DNA from: Ochotona curzoniae
Taxonomy: Eukaryota > Chordata > Mammalia > Lagomorpha > Ochotonidae
DNA length: 64,000 bases
Reading direction: 5' to 3'
Assembly: GCF_017591425.1 (NCBI RefSeq)
Contig: NW_024465885.1
Coordinates: forward strand, 38,758,501-38,822,500
Below the pieces are notes generated by a model that was not told where the DNA came from, did not search any database, and was given only the letters and a program-made list of their open reading frames with translations. Below are positions 12,270 to 24,159 of the stretch, in pieces (position 1 is the stretch's first letter; every line of letters starts with the position of its first letter). The translations under genes and the position numbers were made by a program.

Positions 12270-12460
12270 ATAGATTTCTCCATCTTTTGGTTCACTCTCT
12301 GATCAGAACAACCTTAAATGTTCCAGGCCAATCCAGGAGCCATGAATTCCATCCAGATGGCTCACAAGAGTGGCAACAACCTAAGCCCTTCAGCCAACCC
12401 ATAACGCTTTCCTTGGCGCATTAGCAGAGAGGTTGATCTTAAGCTGAGCATCTGGGACCC
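12270..12460 (-). mobile_element. Old CSINE fragment, minus strand, in the tandem array
   Basis: TTGGTTCACTCTCTGATCAG, CAATCCAGGAGCCATGAATTCC and GCATTAGCAGAGAGGTTGAT follow the antisense order of the older C-repeat subfamily. It seems to replace the first block of the sixth unit. Confidence 0.55.
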
Positions 12461-13860
12461 CAAAATCACAAGCAAATGTTTCTTTTTTATCAGATCTCCT
12501 AAAACATTAAACAGATCCATGTGGGAAATTTATTTTGATCCTAGCCTGCAGTGAGTTAGAACAAGCGAGCTCTTCTGCCTCAGAATGCCCATCCCCCTTT
12601 TACAAGCATGCCCACTCCTGTGGAGGAAGCTGGTAAGACAGATGCAAATTACTGCTCGGACTTGGACAAAAGGAGCACTTGAACTGCTCGTCCTACCCCC
12701 TGTTGACTTTACTTTGCCCTAAGAATTGGGAAGTGCCACAGGGATTCTAAGATTGAGCACTGGGAGAAGGACAAACAGGGACTATTTCCCCAAGGACACA
12801 GCACAACCCTTCCACACACTTGCAACATGTAAGCATGGGGATAGGTAAGGGTGAGGCTGTGGCAGTAGCAATGAAAGTAGGAAGACTAATCATTCTCACA
12901 GATCATCGGCTTTGCACCTTATATGCACTCAAATAAAAAATGACCACATTTCTTTTTCTTTCAATGTTTTCTCAAATATTGATAATTAACATTGTCTCCA
13001 ATACACCACCATTTAAAGCAAAATGTATACTCCTCAGTGTAATTATAGTTACAATCTTGAATGCATACATATTTTATTCTAGACATGATTCACCCTTTTC
13101 TGTGTTTTGTGTTATATCCGGAATACTCAACTCTACTGACATGTACTGTAAATGCAATTTTTGCAACTGCTGTTGACCACTTTTAATGTTCAATCACTTG
13201 AATATGTGAGAGCAAATACCTGTGCAATAAGGATTCATGAAATAAATTATCCACTTCATTACTCTCTCTGGCCTCCCTCCCTCCTTTCCTCTCACTCCCT
13301 TTCTCCTTTTATTTTTCTTAACAAAATTGAGTGGAAGTCACAATTCACTGTTATTATTGTAGCTGCATTCCATAGAATTCCTGGCATCTCAGGCAAATAT
13401 TTGTGAGACACTTGTGTTGAACTCAGGGAAGAGTCAGCCAGCAGGAAGGAATTCTATACCTCAGAATATTTCTCCTGTCCAAACAAGCACACTCCTGCTG
13501 ATGAAATGTTAAGGTGGATCCAAACTGTCTCGATGTAGATAAGACGTACAGCTAAACTACCCATCTTAACTTATTTCACTTTCCACTAAAAAAAAAATGT
13601 AGTTCTACATTGAATGACTAAACTTAATGGTTCAGAGAACAGAAGAATAGGGATGGTGCCCGCCAAGCCCGGATGTGATCCCAGCATGAACTCTGCGCGG
13701 ATGAGCAGTGGGACAGCTACAGTTGAGGTCATGGGGAGTTGTGAATGGTGTTGAAAACCTGTATGGAACACATACATTGAGAAGAGCTCAAGTTCACACA
13801 TATTCCCAATGTATCCCCCTTTACTCCAAAAGTGTCTCCATGACTTCTTCCTTTAATTTG

Positions 13861-14664
13861 TTATTTCACAAGTACTGTCCCCAATGGTTAAACTTGGTTT
13901 CCAGCATTCTGGAAGTGGTTACTTCTTTTGACTATGCCTGATATGGTTACAAACCTTTTCTCTGACTCCACACTGTAGGAATTATGCTTTACTTTTCCTT
14001 CTTAGTTGGGGTGATGGGGAAGAGGTTGTAAGAGTCTAAATGCCACGTCTCTGGAGCCTCGCTAGTAATATGGTCCTCAGACACATCCAGGCCTCTGATT
14101 CATGAGCTTCTGTCTCTCTTGTTCATTAATGTATATATTTTTTTCATTTTGTGACGCTAACGTCTTTGCTTTGAAAATTACTCAAACCAGCTTAGGTTCT
14201 TACCCACTCCACCTCGTTGTGGCTCCCAGCATAGCAACACAGTGAAATCTCTACTTTTCTTCTTATCTCTGTGAGTTCCTGCTGCTTCCAACTCAGGTTC
14301 AGGCTATCGACATTTGTGTTTTATTTTTAATGTAAAATAGAGTTCTATACTCATCTCTGTCACTCATTTAAAAAATGAATTTTCTACTGCAGGCATCAAC
14401 TTAATCAACTCTGTTGTTGAACCCCGTTTATTGTTGAAGTTGCTAGAGAACAAGTCAAGCTGTGTTGAAAACAAACATCTTCACCCAAGATTCATACAAC
14501 ATCAAAAGCTTGAAATGCTTGAGATTTTTAAATGCCAAGTAGAATGAGGTGGCATGCAGACATGTGTTCATGGAGGTTAAAAAGCATGTGTTAGACTCTT
14601 GTAGTGTTCCAAGACATTTTGCACAATGATATGTCTTATTCTTGAAATAAGTTGGGAAATTTTA
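13861..14664. other. Unique sequence after the array
   Basis: No further copy of the array blocks was found. The stretch is AT-rich, with no gene and no repeat that I can name. Confidence 0.45.
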
Positions 14665-14970
14665 GGGGTTGGCATCAGGGCATAGGTGATTTATCCATTG
14701 CTCATAATGCCAACATCACATAGGCACACCAGTTAGAGACCTAGCTGTTCCACTTGTGATCAAAATCCGTGCTAGAGCACTTGGGAAAATGGCAGAAGAT
14801 GATTCAAGTACTTACGCCTCCATGCACACTTGGAAGACCTGGAAGAAGCTCTGGGCTCCTGGTTTCAGCATGCCATAACTGGAGCCACTACAGCTATTTA
14901 GGAAGTGAATCAATGGATATAAGATTCCTTTACTCTCTTTTCTCCTCTCAAGTCTATATTTCAGGTACAT
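14665..14970 (+). mobile_element. CSINE, plus strand, diverged
   Basis: GGGGTTGGCATCAGGGCATAGG at the head, TGGAAGACCTGGAAGAAGCTC in the middle, AGGAAGTGAATCAATGGATA and CTCTTTTCTCCTCTC near the end. Few CpGs remain, so it is an older copy. Confidence 0.75.
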
Positions 14971-15104
14971 TAGAAGGATGATAGCTAGCTATCTATCTAG
15001 CTATCTGGCTAGATTGATGAAATAGTTTGGAAAACTGAGATAAATAAATATAGCCAGGTTTTTTTTGGGAGGGGGGGCAAGGTAGTACTTTTTATGTCAT
15101 TTTT

Positions 15105-15262
15105 TTTAAAAAAAGATTTACTATTATACTTATTGGAAATGCAAATATACAGAAAGCAGTAGAGACAGAGAGCAAGATCTTCCATCCTATGCCTGCAATG
15201 GCAGGAACTGAGCCAACCTAAAGGCAGGAGCCAGGAGCTTCTTCCGGGTCTCCCACATGGGT
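15105..15262 (-). mobile_element. 5'-truncated CSINE, minus strand
   Basis: Inverted tail and 3' half only (GATTTACTATTATACTTATTGG to TTCTTCCGGGTCTCCCACAT), ending abruptly at about 15,262 where unrelated AT-rich DNA begins. The SINE head is absent. Confidence 0.8.
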
Positions 15263-16689
15263 TTATGTAATTTTAATATACTAATGTATTTCAGAAAACC
15301 AAAAAGAAGTATATAACAATAATAATCATTTGCATAAGAAGAAAATGGGACGAGTAGGAATGCAATTGTGGCCAACTGTAAAAGGAAACACACCCCTGGA
15401 CTGGGAGGAAGTCTTAAGATCCCAAATAATTCCCCACATTACAGATAAAAAAAAATGCAAGACTTAAAGAAATAAATGATCAAGCGATTTAGAAATTCAG
15501 CGAAAAAATCAGAAAATGTGTCAAAGCTGGTCTCATGAGAATTACTTTAATAAGCTCAAAAGGTGTTTGTGAGAAGGGAGGATAAGTAACACAACAAAAA
15601 AGGTAATAATGATGCTATCCAAGCTGGATAATGAAAGGGATGTAAGGCTAAGAAAAAGACTCCATCAAAGGGAAATGGAAGCTCACCCAGGGTGGCCAGT
15701 AAATCACACAGAGGAAGGAGCAGTTCTTAGAACTGGGGAATGTACTGGCAGAGTTAGTCATTGTTACCATTGAGAAAAGTCGGAATATTTAAAAAAAAAA
15801 AGTCCCAACCTGGAAAAAAGAAAGCTACTTTCTCTCACGATTTTTAGCTTCAGATTTGACATTCCATTTCTCCACCAGTGAGAACCTTGAGGGACAGAAC
15901 CTCTGTCAAGCAGGGACACAATGGGCAGAATTTCTGCAGACAGAGCTTCTACTTGCTGGTCATCACTCTTGAAACTGGCTTACAATAAATGACTCACTTT
16001 CTGATTCTTTCATGTTTCTGAACTCACCGTGTGGTAGGTGCATAATCTAGAGCAGGCTCACTCCCCATACAAATGGAAATAAAATGAGCAAGAGTAAAAT
16101 TACTCACAGAAGACCGGACATACTGGCAGTTCATATGCTCGTAAAGGGAAGCAGAATACCTGGTCTCTGTTCTTGGCTGTGGCTTCTGTCTCCATCCAGT
16201 CTCTCACTAATGTACAGCCTGAGAGATGGCAGCCACGGTTCAAGTAACTGATTCCCTGTCACTGACAGTGAGACTTACCCTGAGTTCCCAGCTCCAGATT
16301 TGGCCCCAACCCAGTTCTGTCATGGGCTTCTGGGAATTGAAGCAGTGTGTTACAGAAACTCCCGTTGTCTGTGTTTCGCCTGCTCTCTCTAGAAATTTAA
16401 AATTTCCTGTCAATTAGACTGTAATAATGATATATTAAAAGGGTTAGAGGGTAAATCAATCTCTACTGCCCATACTTGTAAACAAAACGTCAAAAACTTT
16501 TTATCTGAATTTGTTTTTCCTAAGTTTTCAAACAGAGGGAAGACACATTCTCTACATATTTGTATTTTCCTTTTGTTTTCCCACCAGACCCAGTAAAATC
16601 TTACTTCTGTCATTCCTTAACAGAATAACAACATACGTCACCAATGACTTCCATGTTAACAAATCCATAGAGAATTTTCGTTTCAAAAT
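15263..16689. other. Unique sequence, nothing recognised
   Basis: No repeat or coding signal. Short open frames around 16,226-16,417 and 16,511-16,828 have no domain character, and the second runs into a SINE. Confidence 0.45.
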
Positions 16690-16962
16690 TCATCATTTAT
16701 TTATCAGAAGTCAAATCCGCAGAGACAAAAAAGAGAGATCCCTTAGGATGGTTTGCTCATCAAATGCCTGCCCAAACCTGTGCAGCAACTCAGTGACTCC
16801 CAATGTGAGTGGCAACAGACACAACTGAGATATCACCTGTTTCTTCCATGCGTTTTTATGAACAGGAAGCTGCAGTAGGGAGCAGAGCTGAGGCTCTAGT
16901 CACTCCAACACAGGATGTGGACATACCAGTGAAGAGCCTAACGACTGTGCTCAAAGCTCATG
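16690..16962 (-). mobile_element. Old CSINE (second subfamily), minus strand
   Basis: CATCATTTATTTATCAGAAG, the TATCACCTGTTTCTTCC region and GAACAGGAAGCTGCAGTAGG match the subfamily whose antisense reads 'gccatcacctgctgcctccc ... agcaggaagctgga'. Ends at CTAACGACTGTGCTCAAAGC. Confidence 0.7.
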
Positions 16963-17137
16963 CCTCTATCCAGCTCACAGCATCTTTGCTAACCAACACA
17001 GCTCTGAATCACTTCTGGTTTTGCACGTGTCTGTGACTACTTTTTATTTTCACCTGCCCATTCCCATCTATGACACTATGTGTTAGAGTGATGTGATTAT
17101 AGTAGAGTGAGATCTATGCACCTATTCATGGACAGAA

Positions 17138-17205
17138 TTTTTAAGAATCTGCCATGTGCTAAATACTGTGCTGGCCACCAGAGGTTTGATCTTATTTCTT
17201 CTTAT
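17138..17205. mobile_element. Possible MIR-type ancient SINE core fragment
   Basis: CTGCCATGTGCTAAATACTGTGCTGG resembles the MIR/L2-type core 'ctatgtgccaggcactgtgct'. It is very short, and a similar word (TTATTGAGTGCCTTCTGAGTC) occurs near 17,586. Orientation is not fixed with confidence. Confidence 0.35.
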
Positions 17206-17819
17206 TCTGGTTACACATCTCAAGGGATGCCTTTCATCAAAAGCATAAAAAAAATTTTGAATTGATTCTCAGACTATACATCTTTTTAAATTTCATAGGT
17301 ATCCAATTGCTCCCTGAAATCTCTTTTGGGTATCTCAGATAACCTCAAAGTCAACTTGTCCAAAATGCATTCTCTACCTGAACCCATGCCCTGAATCTAT
17401 TCTTCCTCCACTATTTCCTGTTTTAAGCAATGGCATAGGTGGCTTCGCACAATCTGAAATAAACATCTGAGAAATTGCATTAACTTCTTCTTTAGCATTA
17501 ATTCAATATACCGTGAAGTTTTATTCTGTTACCCTATAAGCTCTGGAATGTGTCAACTGCATTCAACTAGTTTCATGCCCAACTTTTTATTGAGTGCCTT
17601 CTGAGTCAGAAGTCTTTCTGGATTTCATGCGGCATGACAGATGAGTTAATCACCTTAATTGTAGTATGTACTATGCAAGGTATGATTATTTCAAAGTACC
17701 ATACTTGAAATTGTAACTCAACAAGACTTAGAGCTAAAATAAGTAAATCTCAAACTATTGGTGGGAAAGGAAAGGATTTTGTTTTCAAGAGGAATGGAAA
17801 ATGGAGTTTAAAGTTGGTT
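17206..17819. other. Unique sequence
   Basis: Apart from the MIR-like word near 17,586 I see nothing recognisable. Confidence 0.4.
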
Positions 17820-18125
17820 GGGGCTGGCAACATGACACAGTAGGCTAAACCTCTCCCTGTGGCACCAGAATCCCATATCAACACCAGCTTTTGTATCAGC
17901 TAATCCACTTCCAATGCAGCTCTCTGCTAATCCTCAACAGAGGATGGTCCAAGTCCTTGAGAACCTGCAATCACCTAGAATACCCAAAAGAACATCCTGA
18001 CTCCTGGCTTTGAAGCCGCCATGGTAGTCATTTGGGGAGTAAACCAGCAGATGGAAGGTCTCTCTGTTCCTCTTGTTTCTGTAACTCTGCCTTTTGAATA
18101 ATGATAAAACAAAACTTTAAAAATA
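17820..18125 (+). mobile_element. CSINE, plus strand, diverged
   Basis: GGGGCTGGCAACATGACACAG head, AATCCCATATCAACACCAGC, AGAGGATGGTCCAAGTCCTT, TTTGGGGAGTAAACCAGCAG, and an AATAATGATAAAACAAAAC tail. The order is complete. Confidence 0.82.
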
Positions 18126-18364
18126 CACTTTTATACAATTTTAAGTGTATAAATCTTCATTCATTGAGCTTCAGTCTCCCTATCAATGAACAAAAGAAAA
18201 GAAAAGCAAGAAATGGAATACAAGCATTCTACATTGTGTTTGTATAATGGCTATAATTCTCTGTTGTGTTCCAGTGTTACTGTACTCATTTATAATGCTG
18301 AATAATCATCTGTTTCTTTTAGTTCCTACCAACTACGGATGATTTCTTTTGTGTTTTATTTTAC

Positions 18365-18470
18365 TTATTTTTAGTTTGCTTATAATGAAGTAAATTTACT
18401 TATTAACTTACTCTCAGATTTATGGAGAGAAATGGAGAGGTAGGGAATGAGAGAGGAAAAAAACAGAGCA

Positions 18471-18517
<47 letters not shown>

Positions 18518-18768
18518 TCTTTGGTCATCTGGTTTACTCCCTAAATAACCACAACAACAACCAGGGCTGGATCAGGGGAATTCTGGAAATCGGGACTGCC
18601 ATGAAATCTTCCCAATGAGTGGAAGGAGTTGAGCACTTGAGCAATTTCCAGGTACATTCCCTGGCTCATTGGTAAGGAGCTGGGTAGGAAATGCAACAGT
18701 TGGAATTCAAACTGGCATTCACGTGAGGTTCTGGTGTTGCAGGCAGCAACTTATGCAGCAAGAATATG
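18365..18768 (-). mobile_element. CSINE, minus strand, split by a (GA)n expansion
   Basis: Inverted tail to about 18,472, then a GA microsatellite, then AAGATCTTTGGTCATCTGGT and GGTAAGGAGCTGGGTAGGAA, with a degraded head. The GA run lies exactly where an intact copy has its pyrimidine-rich block. Confidence 0.75.
18473..18515. repeat. (GA)n microsatellite
   Basis: About 20 GA units inside the surrounding SINE, derived from the SINE's own GAGAGAG-type block. Confidence 0.95.
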
Positions 18769-18783
18769 TTTTTTTTTTAAAAA

Positions 18784-18872
18784 TGAGATTTATTTATTTT
18801 AAAAATGAGATTTATTTATTTTTATTACAAAGTTAGATATACAGAGAGGAGGAGAAACAGAGAGGAAGAAGT
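18784..18872 (-). mobile_element. CSINE 3'-end fragment, minus strand, tail duplicated
   Basis: AAAATGAGATTTATTTATTTT occurs twice in tandem (18,780-18,822), then CAGATATACAGAGAGGAGGAG-like sequence stops abruptly at about 18,872. Only the SINE 3' end is present. Confidence 0.75.
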
Positions 18873-19284
18873 GTTGGTTAATATATCCAACTTACTAAAA
18901 CATAGTTATTTGTTGGCAAGTCAGATTGCCATATTTATGTGGGAAAACTGCACAAGTTTCAGTGCTTAAAACTTGTGGTAAGTACTCATTTTCAGTTTAA
19001 ACCTAGGAAATGAGAAGGCATGATTGATGACCAACGACTCATAGCTAGTGATTAAAGGTCAGACTGTGTTGAATGCTACGTAACACACAAATCCATGAGC
19101 CGTTTTTCTGAGTGACTGCCACGGTCTTGCAGTTGAGATTCCTAAGAATCTTTCACCTTTTTGTCTCTTCCCAAACTGAGACCTTAACTCCAGTCTGAGA
19201 CCTCACTGTGGCACATAGAGAATCTTCGAGAAAATGGGTAAGTTCAGCACACAGGTAATATAATCTTTACTAGAAGTGAAAGGT

Positions 19285-19335
19285 GAAATTTTTTTTTAGT
19301 ATTTAATTTATTGGAAAGGCAGAAAAAGAAAGCAG

Positions 19336-19379
<44 letters not shown>

Positions 19380-19592
19380 TCCAGACTTTATTTAACAGCC
19401 AAGACTGGCCCAAGCTAAAGCTAAGATCAGGAACTTAAGAAAAACTTTTGTTTCCCACATGAGTGGGGAGGCATGGAATCATTTGACCTATGAGCACTGA
19501 GGGAAGCTGTTGTCAGGAACGAGTGGCGAATATCATCCCCAAACACACTGATAGGGGATATGAGTATCTTAACTATTAAGACAAATGTCCAT
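19285..19592 (-). mobile_element. Old CSINE, minus strand, with GATA expansion
   Basis: TTTAATTTATTGGAAAGGCAG opens the inverted copy. A GATA run replaces the pyrimidine-rich block, followed by TGTTTCCCACATGAGTGGGG and a weak head near AAGACAAATGTCC. Confidence 0.65.
19337..19379. repeat. (GATA)n microsatellite
   Basis: About ten perfect GATA units inside the SINE. Confidence 0.96.
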
Positions 19593-21520
19593 CTCAACAC
19601 ATGTATCTTAAGGGTTAATGCTATTCTTTCAGATGTCAGATTGTTATGGAAACTTCAAATGAAATCTGTAGTGTTAGATTTGACACTTTACTACCAGACT
19701 ACAAACTCCTAAGAACTACCTGGCATTCTAACTTTTGTTTGCTATCAATAACTTATTTTATACTCCAAAACATGAATAGATCCAGCTTCTAGAATAACAG
19801 GGTCAGCGAAGTTAGGCATGGATGCAGATTAATTCCCTTGGAAAAATTCAAAGACAGAGTACCTACGAATGGATTGTTTAGTATCTCCCTTGAGATTTCC
19901 TCATGATTTCCTTCTTGAGTCAGTGGATAGAATTTCCTTTCAGTTTTAGGGAAGATCTGAAAAATGAGAAGGAACGTTGTGGTTTTCAAAATAGCCAATT
20001 GGTAGTATGTAGGTGGTAATTAATCATTTGTTTCTACACCTAATGACTCACCTCTTATTCAGGAAATAAAGATCACAAAATAAAATTTCCCATCCATACA
20101 ACCTTGCTACTAAGGAATGACTTGATGTAATGTGAATGGATGCAATTTAAATTTCACGATGTCTACTTACAAAGATTAAAAATCCTTATTACTAGCTGTT
20201 GCAAAATGTATTGAATTATTTTAAAATTAATTCATATATGTTTTTTCTTATTAGTCCCAAAGTAAGTTGAAAAGAATCTGGATGGTATGAATTGTATGAA
20301 TATCAAAATCAATTTCAATAGATACCTTTTTCCTTATTTTTATTATTGCTTTGAAATTTAAACCTATCAGTTGTATCAATTTGTGAAGACCAAGAAAGGT
20401 GAAATTCAACTAACTAAACATTATTGTTTTCTAACTTCTGAGCAATTTTTAGTAATTATACATAATTTTAGGGTGCAGTGTGAGACACTGAGGGTGTAAG
20501 TCTCGTTACAGGTGTAATGCTATGATTGAATCATTTTTAAAAAGGTTTATTTTCCTTTTGAAAGGGAGATTTTACAGATAGTAGATTAGAGAAAGGAAGA
20601 ATATGCTTATTTAATACAAACCTTGGAAAACCACTCAGAGCTGACATTTGCTCTTACGACCCAATCAATCAAACAGAAAGAAGCACCTGTAAAAGAAAGG
20701 CTTTCCGTCGTTTTCACCTTGCTATTCAAAATTCTCTAACAATGTACTTGACAATTGAATCGTCATGATTTGTTTTATATCTACATTACCCGGTGAATTT
20801 CTGCTGGCAATTCAGTTTGTTCAATGTGTGGCTCCCTTGAGGATAAGTCATATAGGGAGGAGAAATTAAACAAAACAAAATGAAATGAAAAACCAAAATT
20901 TAACTGGATCTAAGTCCTTACTTTCTTCATACAAAGGATTTCTCTTCATTCTCCTCACTTCGGTACCCTACAACTTTCTGTTCCGTTGTGCAGCGTCAGC
21001 TGAGTTGCTGCAGTCTGGGCGTTAGTGTGTGTGTGAGAACATAAGAATGTCTGTGAGTGTGTCCAACGGCGGATGCCATGTCATTCTAGAGATGATACTT
21101 CATTACGAAGAAGTCATCCTAAACGGAAGGGGAAGTCTGTCTAGGTGAGCCAAGGTGGCTGTTTCTACTCAGGGACATGCCGAATGGAAATCTGGATTTC
21201 AATCATTCCTCATATGGATAAACATAAGGATAAAATCATCAAAGCAGACACTAGACGTATATGCGCAATTTTCATAAATATATTCTTCTGAACAAATTAA
21301 TCTTTTGGTTCTTCTGTCTTCTTTAAATGGTCAAGCAGACAGAATATTTCTCCCATCCATGCTTCCAACGTCCTATAATTCTATTATCAAATCTTTTTGT
21401 CTTCCCAGCTTTTTACCTCTTTGGCCCTAACTTTTGTGGGCTCTTCTTAGCTAAAGTACTACAAGTGAAATAGGTGGCCTCCAAACTCTTCTCTGACAGC
21501 TTCAAAGCTACAAGAATTCC
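19593..21520. other. Unique sequence with one SINE tail scrap
   Basis: A 60-bp antisense SINE 3' scrap lies at about 20,538-20,600 (AAGGTTTATTTTCCTTTTGAAAGG). The rest is unrecognised; 20,990-21,140 is somewhat richer in CpG than its surroundings. Confidence 0.45.
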
Positions 21521-21660
21521 TTTTTTTTAAGATTGTATTTTTTTACATAAGAAAGGCAGATCTACAGAAACAAGGAGAGACAGGAAGGTCTTCTTTCCCT
21601 TGATTCACTTCCCAATGGCTGAAGTTGAGCCAGCTCGAGGCCAGGAGTCAGGAACCTAAC
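21521..21660 (-). mobile_element. CSINE 3' half, minus strand (left arm of an inverted composite)
   Basis: TTTTTTTTAAGATTGTATTTT, AAAGGCAGATCTACAGAAAC, GATTCACTTCCCAATGGCTG and GAGGCCAGGAGTCAGGAACC are antisense SINE 3' half. The element stops near 21,660 and does not continue into its own 5' half. Confidence 0.75.
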
Positions 21661-21690
21661 CTTGGATTTGCTAGGATGGGCAGGGCTTGT

Positions 21691-21742
21691 GTGCCAGCTG
21701 TCCCACTTCCCATCCAGCTTCCTGCTTGTGGCCTGGGAAGAA
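21691..21742 (+). mobile_element. CSINE internal piece, plus strand (right arm of an inverted composite)
   Basis: CCCACTTCCCATCCAGCTTCCTGCTTGTGGCCTGGGAAG in sense orientation (about 40 bp matching the SINE middle) only 30 bp after the antisense piece. Together they form a head-to-head rearranged SINE. Confidence 0.7.
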
Positions 21743-22473
21743 CTTCTTTTAAGTAAAACAGGATATTCTCAATTCCTTTCCATACTTCTTTCTTCTCTAG
21801 ATACATGCAGAGGGGGAAAAAAAAAAGGGTGGATACAGTGGGGTGGAAACCCAAACAAAATCTGTGGTTAACTGGGGAACACAGGAAAGGTTGTGTCATC
21901 TCAAAACCCCAGTTGACATCAGACTAAAAGTCGGGAGTGACACATCCTACCAACAAAGCCACTCCGGCAAGCCTTCACAAGCTCAAGGTGTGCTTTACTT
22001 GTACTTCTACGGTAATTTCACTTCATGAAGATGTCCTTGGCTTGAAGGATGGAACTCAAAATGAATAAAGCTATTAATGAACCCTAAGAAGCAAAGGAGG
22101 TCTCTTTCAGATGAAACTGTTTTAAATGATTTGTGTCTTCATTATAATAAGCTTTCAATGATTTCAACTTTCAGCATGAGGAAATCTTTACTTTTAGTGA
22201 GCTTCAGGAAGGCACCTGCCACCCTGGGATGGAGGCAAGCATTTTATTGGTGTTTGTATGTGTTGAGGACCAGGGTCCTGCCAGGAGAAACACAAGTGTT
22301 AGATATCACAAAACAAACAAATCAAAGAAAAATATTTAACTCAGCACCAAAATCAATCCTGAAAGTGAAAAACAGAATACATTATACTTTTCTGTATTTA
22401 TCCTTATTTTATGAACTAGCTTGGTTGTTACATTTTTCCACTAAGAAGCTAACATTTGAAAAAAACAACTTTT
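21743..22473. other. Unique sequence
   Basis: A 132-codon plus-strand frame (22,077-22,475) crosses this interval but shows no domain or signal that I recognise, and it ends at the start of a SINE. Otherwise nothing notable. Confidence 0.4.
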
Positions 22474-22785
22474 AGTAGGGGCTGCTGCCATGACTTGGCA
22501 GGCAAATTCTCCCCTCCGTGGTGCCACCACCATTCCATATCGCTCCTGGCTGCTTCGCTTCTTCCAATTTTCTGCGTATGGCTCGGGAAAGCACCAGAGG
22601 ATGTCCCAAGTTGTTGGGACCCTGCACCCTCAAGGGAGACCAAAAGAAGCTTCTAACTTTCAGCTTCTGATCAGTTCAGCTCAGGTTGTTGTGGCAATCT
22701 GGGGAGTGAACTAGCGAATAAACACCTCCTCTATTTCGCTTTGCTCTGTACAATCTGCCTTTTAAAAAATAAATAAAGTTTAAAA
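22474..22785 (+). mobile_element. CSINE, plus strand, diverged
   Basis: AGTAGGGGCTGCTGCCATGAC head, GGCTCGGGAAAGCACCAGAG, TCTGGGGAGTGAACTAGCGA, and a CTTTTAAAAAATAAATAAAG tail. Complete order, several indels. Confidence 0.82.
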
Positions 22786-24159
22786 CCAAAAAATATTTTA
22801 CTAAAGAAAAATTTGAATTTCTAAGTTATTCCTATAAGTAAGAAATTAAATTTAATTTGCTCAATAATATTTATAAAGTTTGAATGTTACTATACAAAGC
22901 TTGAGATGGCTATATAATCAAAACCCTAAATATCAATGAAAAATTAAAAATAATAAAGACATCCCTGGTACCTGCACGTTAATTATGTAATTACTAAATT
23001 TTGTAAGGTTTTAACGAATATTTAAGTTGCACTAATAGATCTCATCCCATCTTGATTACACACTTACCCATGTTTTTATAGCTCTAGTCAACATTTGTTT
23101 TTCATAATATACATGGAGAATTGCCCAATTAAGATTTCAATCAATTGTTAAATTATTTTCAATAGTTGAAATCATTTTTTCCATACAAAAATTTCAAACA
23201 GTACATAAAAATGTGTGTAAATATGAGATATGTTTGTCTCCTGAGATCTTTTCATGCTTAGAATTGTCTTTTTAATCATCTAACATAAAACCACTAATTT
23301 ACATAATTGGATCCACTCTCCTGAAGAGTTAAGAGTGTGTTGAAAGAGAACAGGGTTGGCGGATTATGTCATGTAACTTGCACCCCTACAGTCACTAATT
23401 CCTCCTTTTCATAGATTTCAGACAAAGCTGCCTTAAGCCCTGACGATACAGTGACAGAATCCTGCATCTGCCTGATGTGACCATTTATGGTGTTTCTCTA
23501 CTGGGGAAAATGGTGGCGAAGTCAAAGCCAGCGGGATTATCCTGAGAAGAGCTCAGATAAGTGTGCTCTGCCTAAGAGGGGTGGAATGTCGCACATGATG
23601 CTGCAGACCCAAGCTCAGATGCCACGACCTGGGATGTCACTGAGGGAGGGGTCCTCTTAGAGGCCTCGAAGACCACCAAGCAGTTTTGCTGTAAGCAGAT
23701 GTATAATAACATCAGCCATTTCCAATCAGGTTTTAGGCAAGACTCCTACTTCCTAAGTGGTTCTGAAATAATTTATGTGGCTGCTTAAAGGGATTTTTCA
23801 GAGAATCTAAAAGAGTTCAGGATTTTTTTTGTTTAATTTATGTTTGCTTTGTTGTGTTACAAAAATATTACTGGGACTGTGAATATTTCAGGATTGTCAG
23901 CTGAAAACCACGTGTTTTATTTTTAGTTTTGAAAGTCACAAAGGACAATACTCTCCCATTAATTTGTTATAAGAATATCACCAGATGGGTAACAGGTCTT
24001 TGTTCCAATGCTGATTTGACATACAACTGTATTTTATTATCCATAAGAAACTTTTTTTTAAATTTATGTGTATGTAGGAGCAGTTTAGCCTTGTAAATAT
24101 TTACTAATATGTTGCCTATTGTACTTACTTGGAAGTCAAGAGAAAACAAATGAAGAATT
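22786..24159. other. Unique AT-rich sequence
   Basis: Nothing recognised. About 23,500-23,690 is less AT-rich and contains several CpGs, without an open frame worth calling. Confidence 0.45.

Larger units (their letters stand above)
6962..13860. repeat. Diverged tandem array of ~1-kb units, at least seven partial copies
   Basis: The same blocks recur in the same order. A block around (C)CAGCAGTGAGTCAGAAGGAG appears near 7,262, 7,836, 9,491, 10,522, 11,474, 12,543 and 13,430. A block around GCTGATGAAGATGGTAAGGC appears near 7,887, 9,562, 10,597, 11,547, 12,618 and 13,497. A block around GACAAACAGGGAATGTGTCC appears near 8,011, 9,706, 10,752, 11,914 and 12,767. A block around CAACCCTACTAACATC appears near 7,039, 7,569, 9,237, 10,165, 11,181 and 13,128. 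After removing two SINEs the period is about 0.9-1.05 kb. The first unit looks internally deleted and the sixth is missing its first block. I see no long ORF shared between units. Confidence 0.75.

Noticed and set aside
6962..13860. CRISPR array or centromeric-type satellite
   Set aside because: Units are about 1 kb, highly diverged and lack short constant repeats. This is mammalian DNA and the unit number is small.
22077..22475. 132-codon plus-strand frame
   Set aside because: No recognisable domain, start context or splice signals. A frame of this length is expected by chance somewhere in 64 kb.
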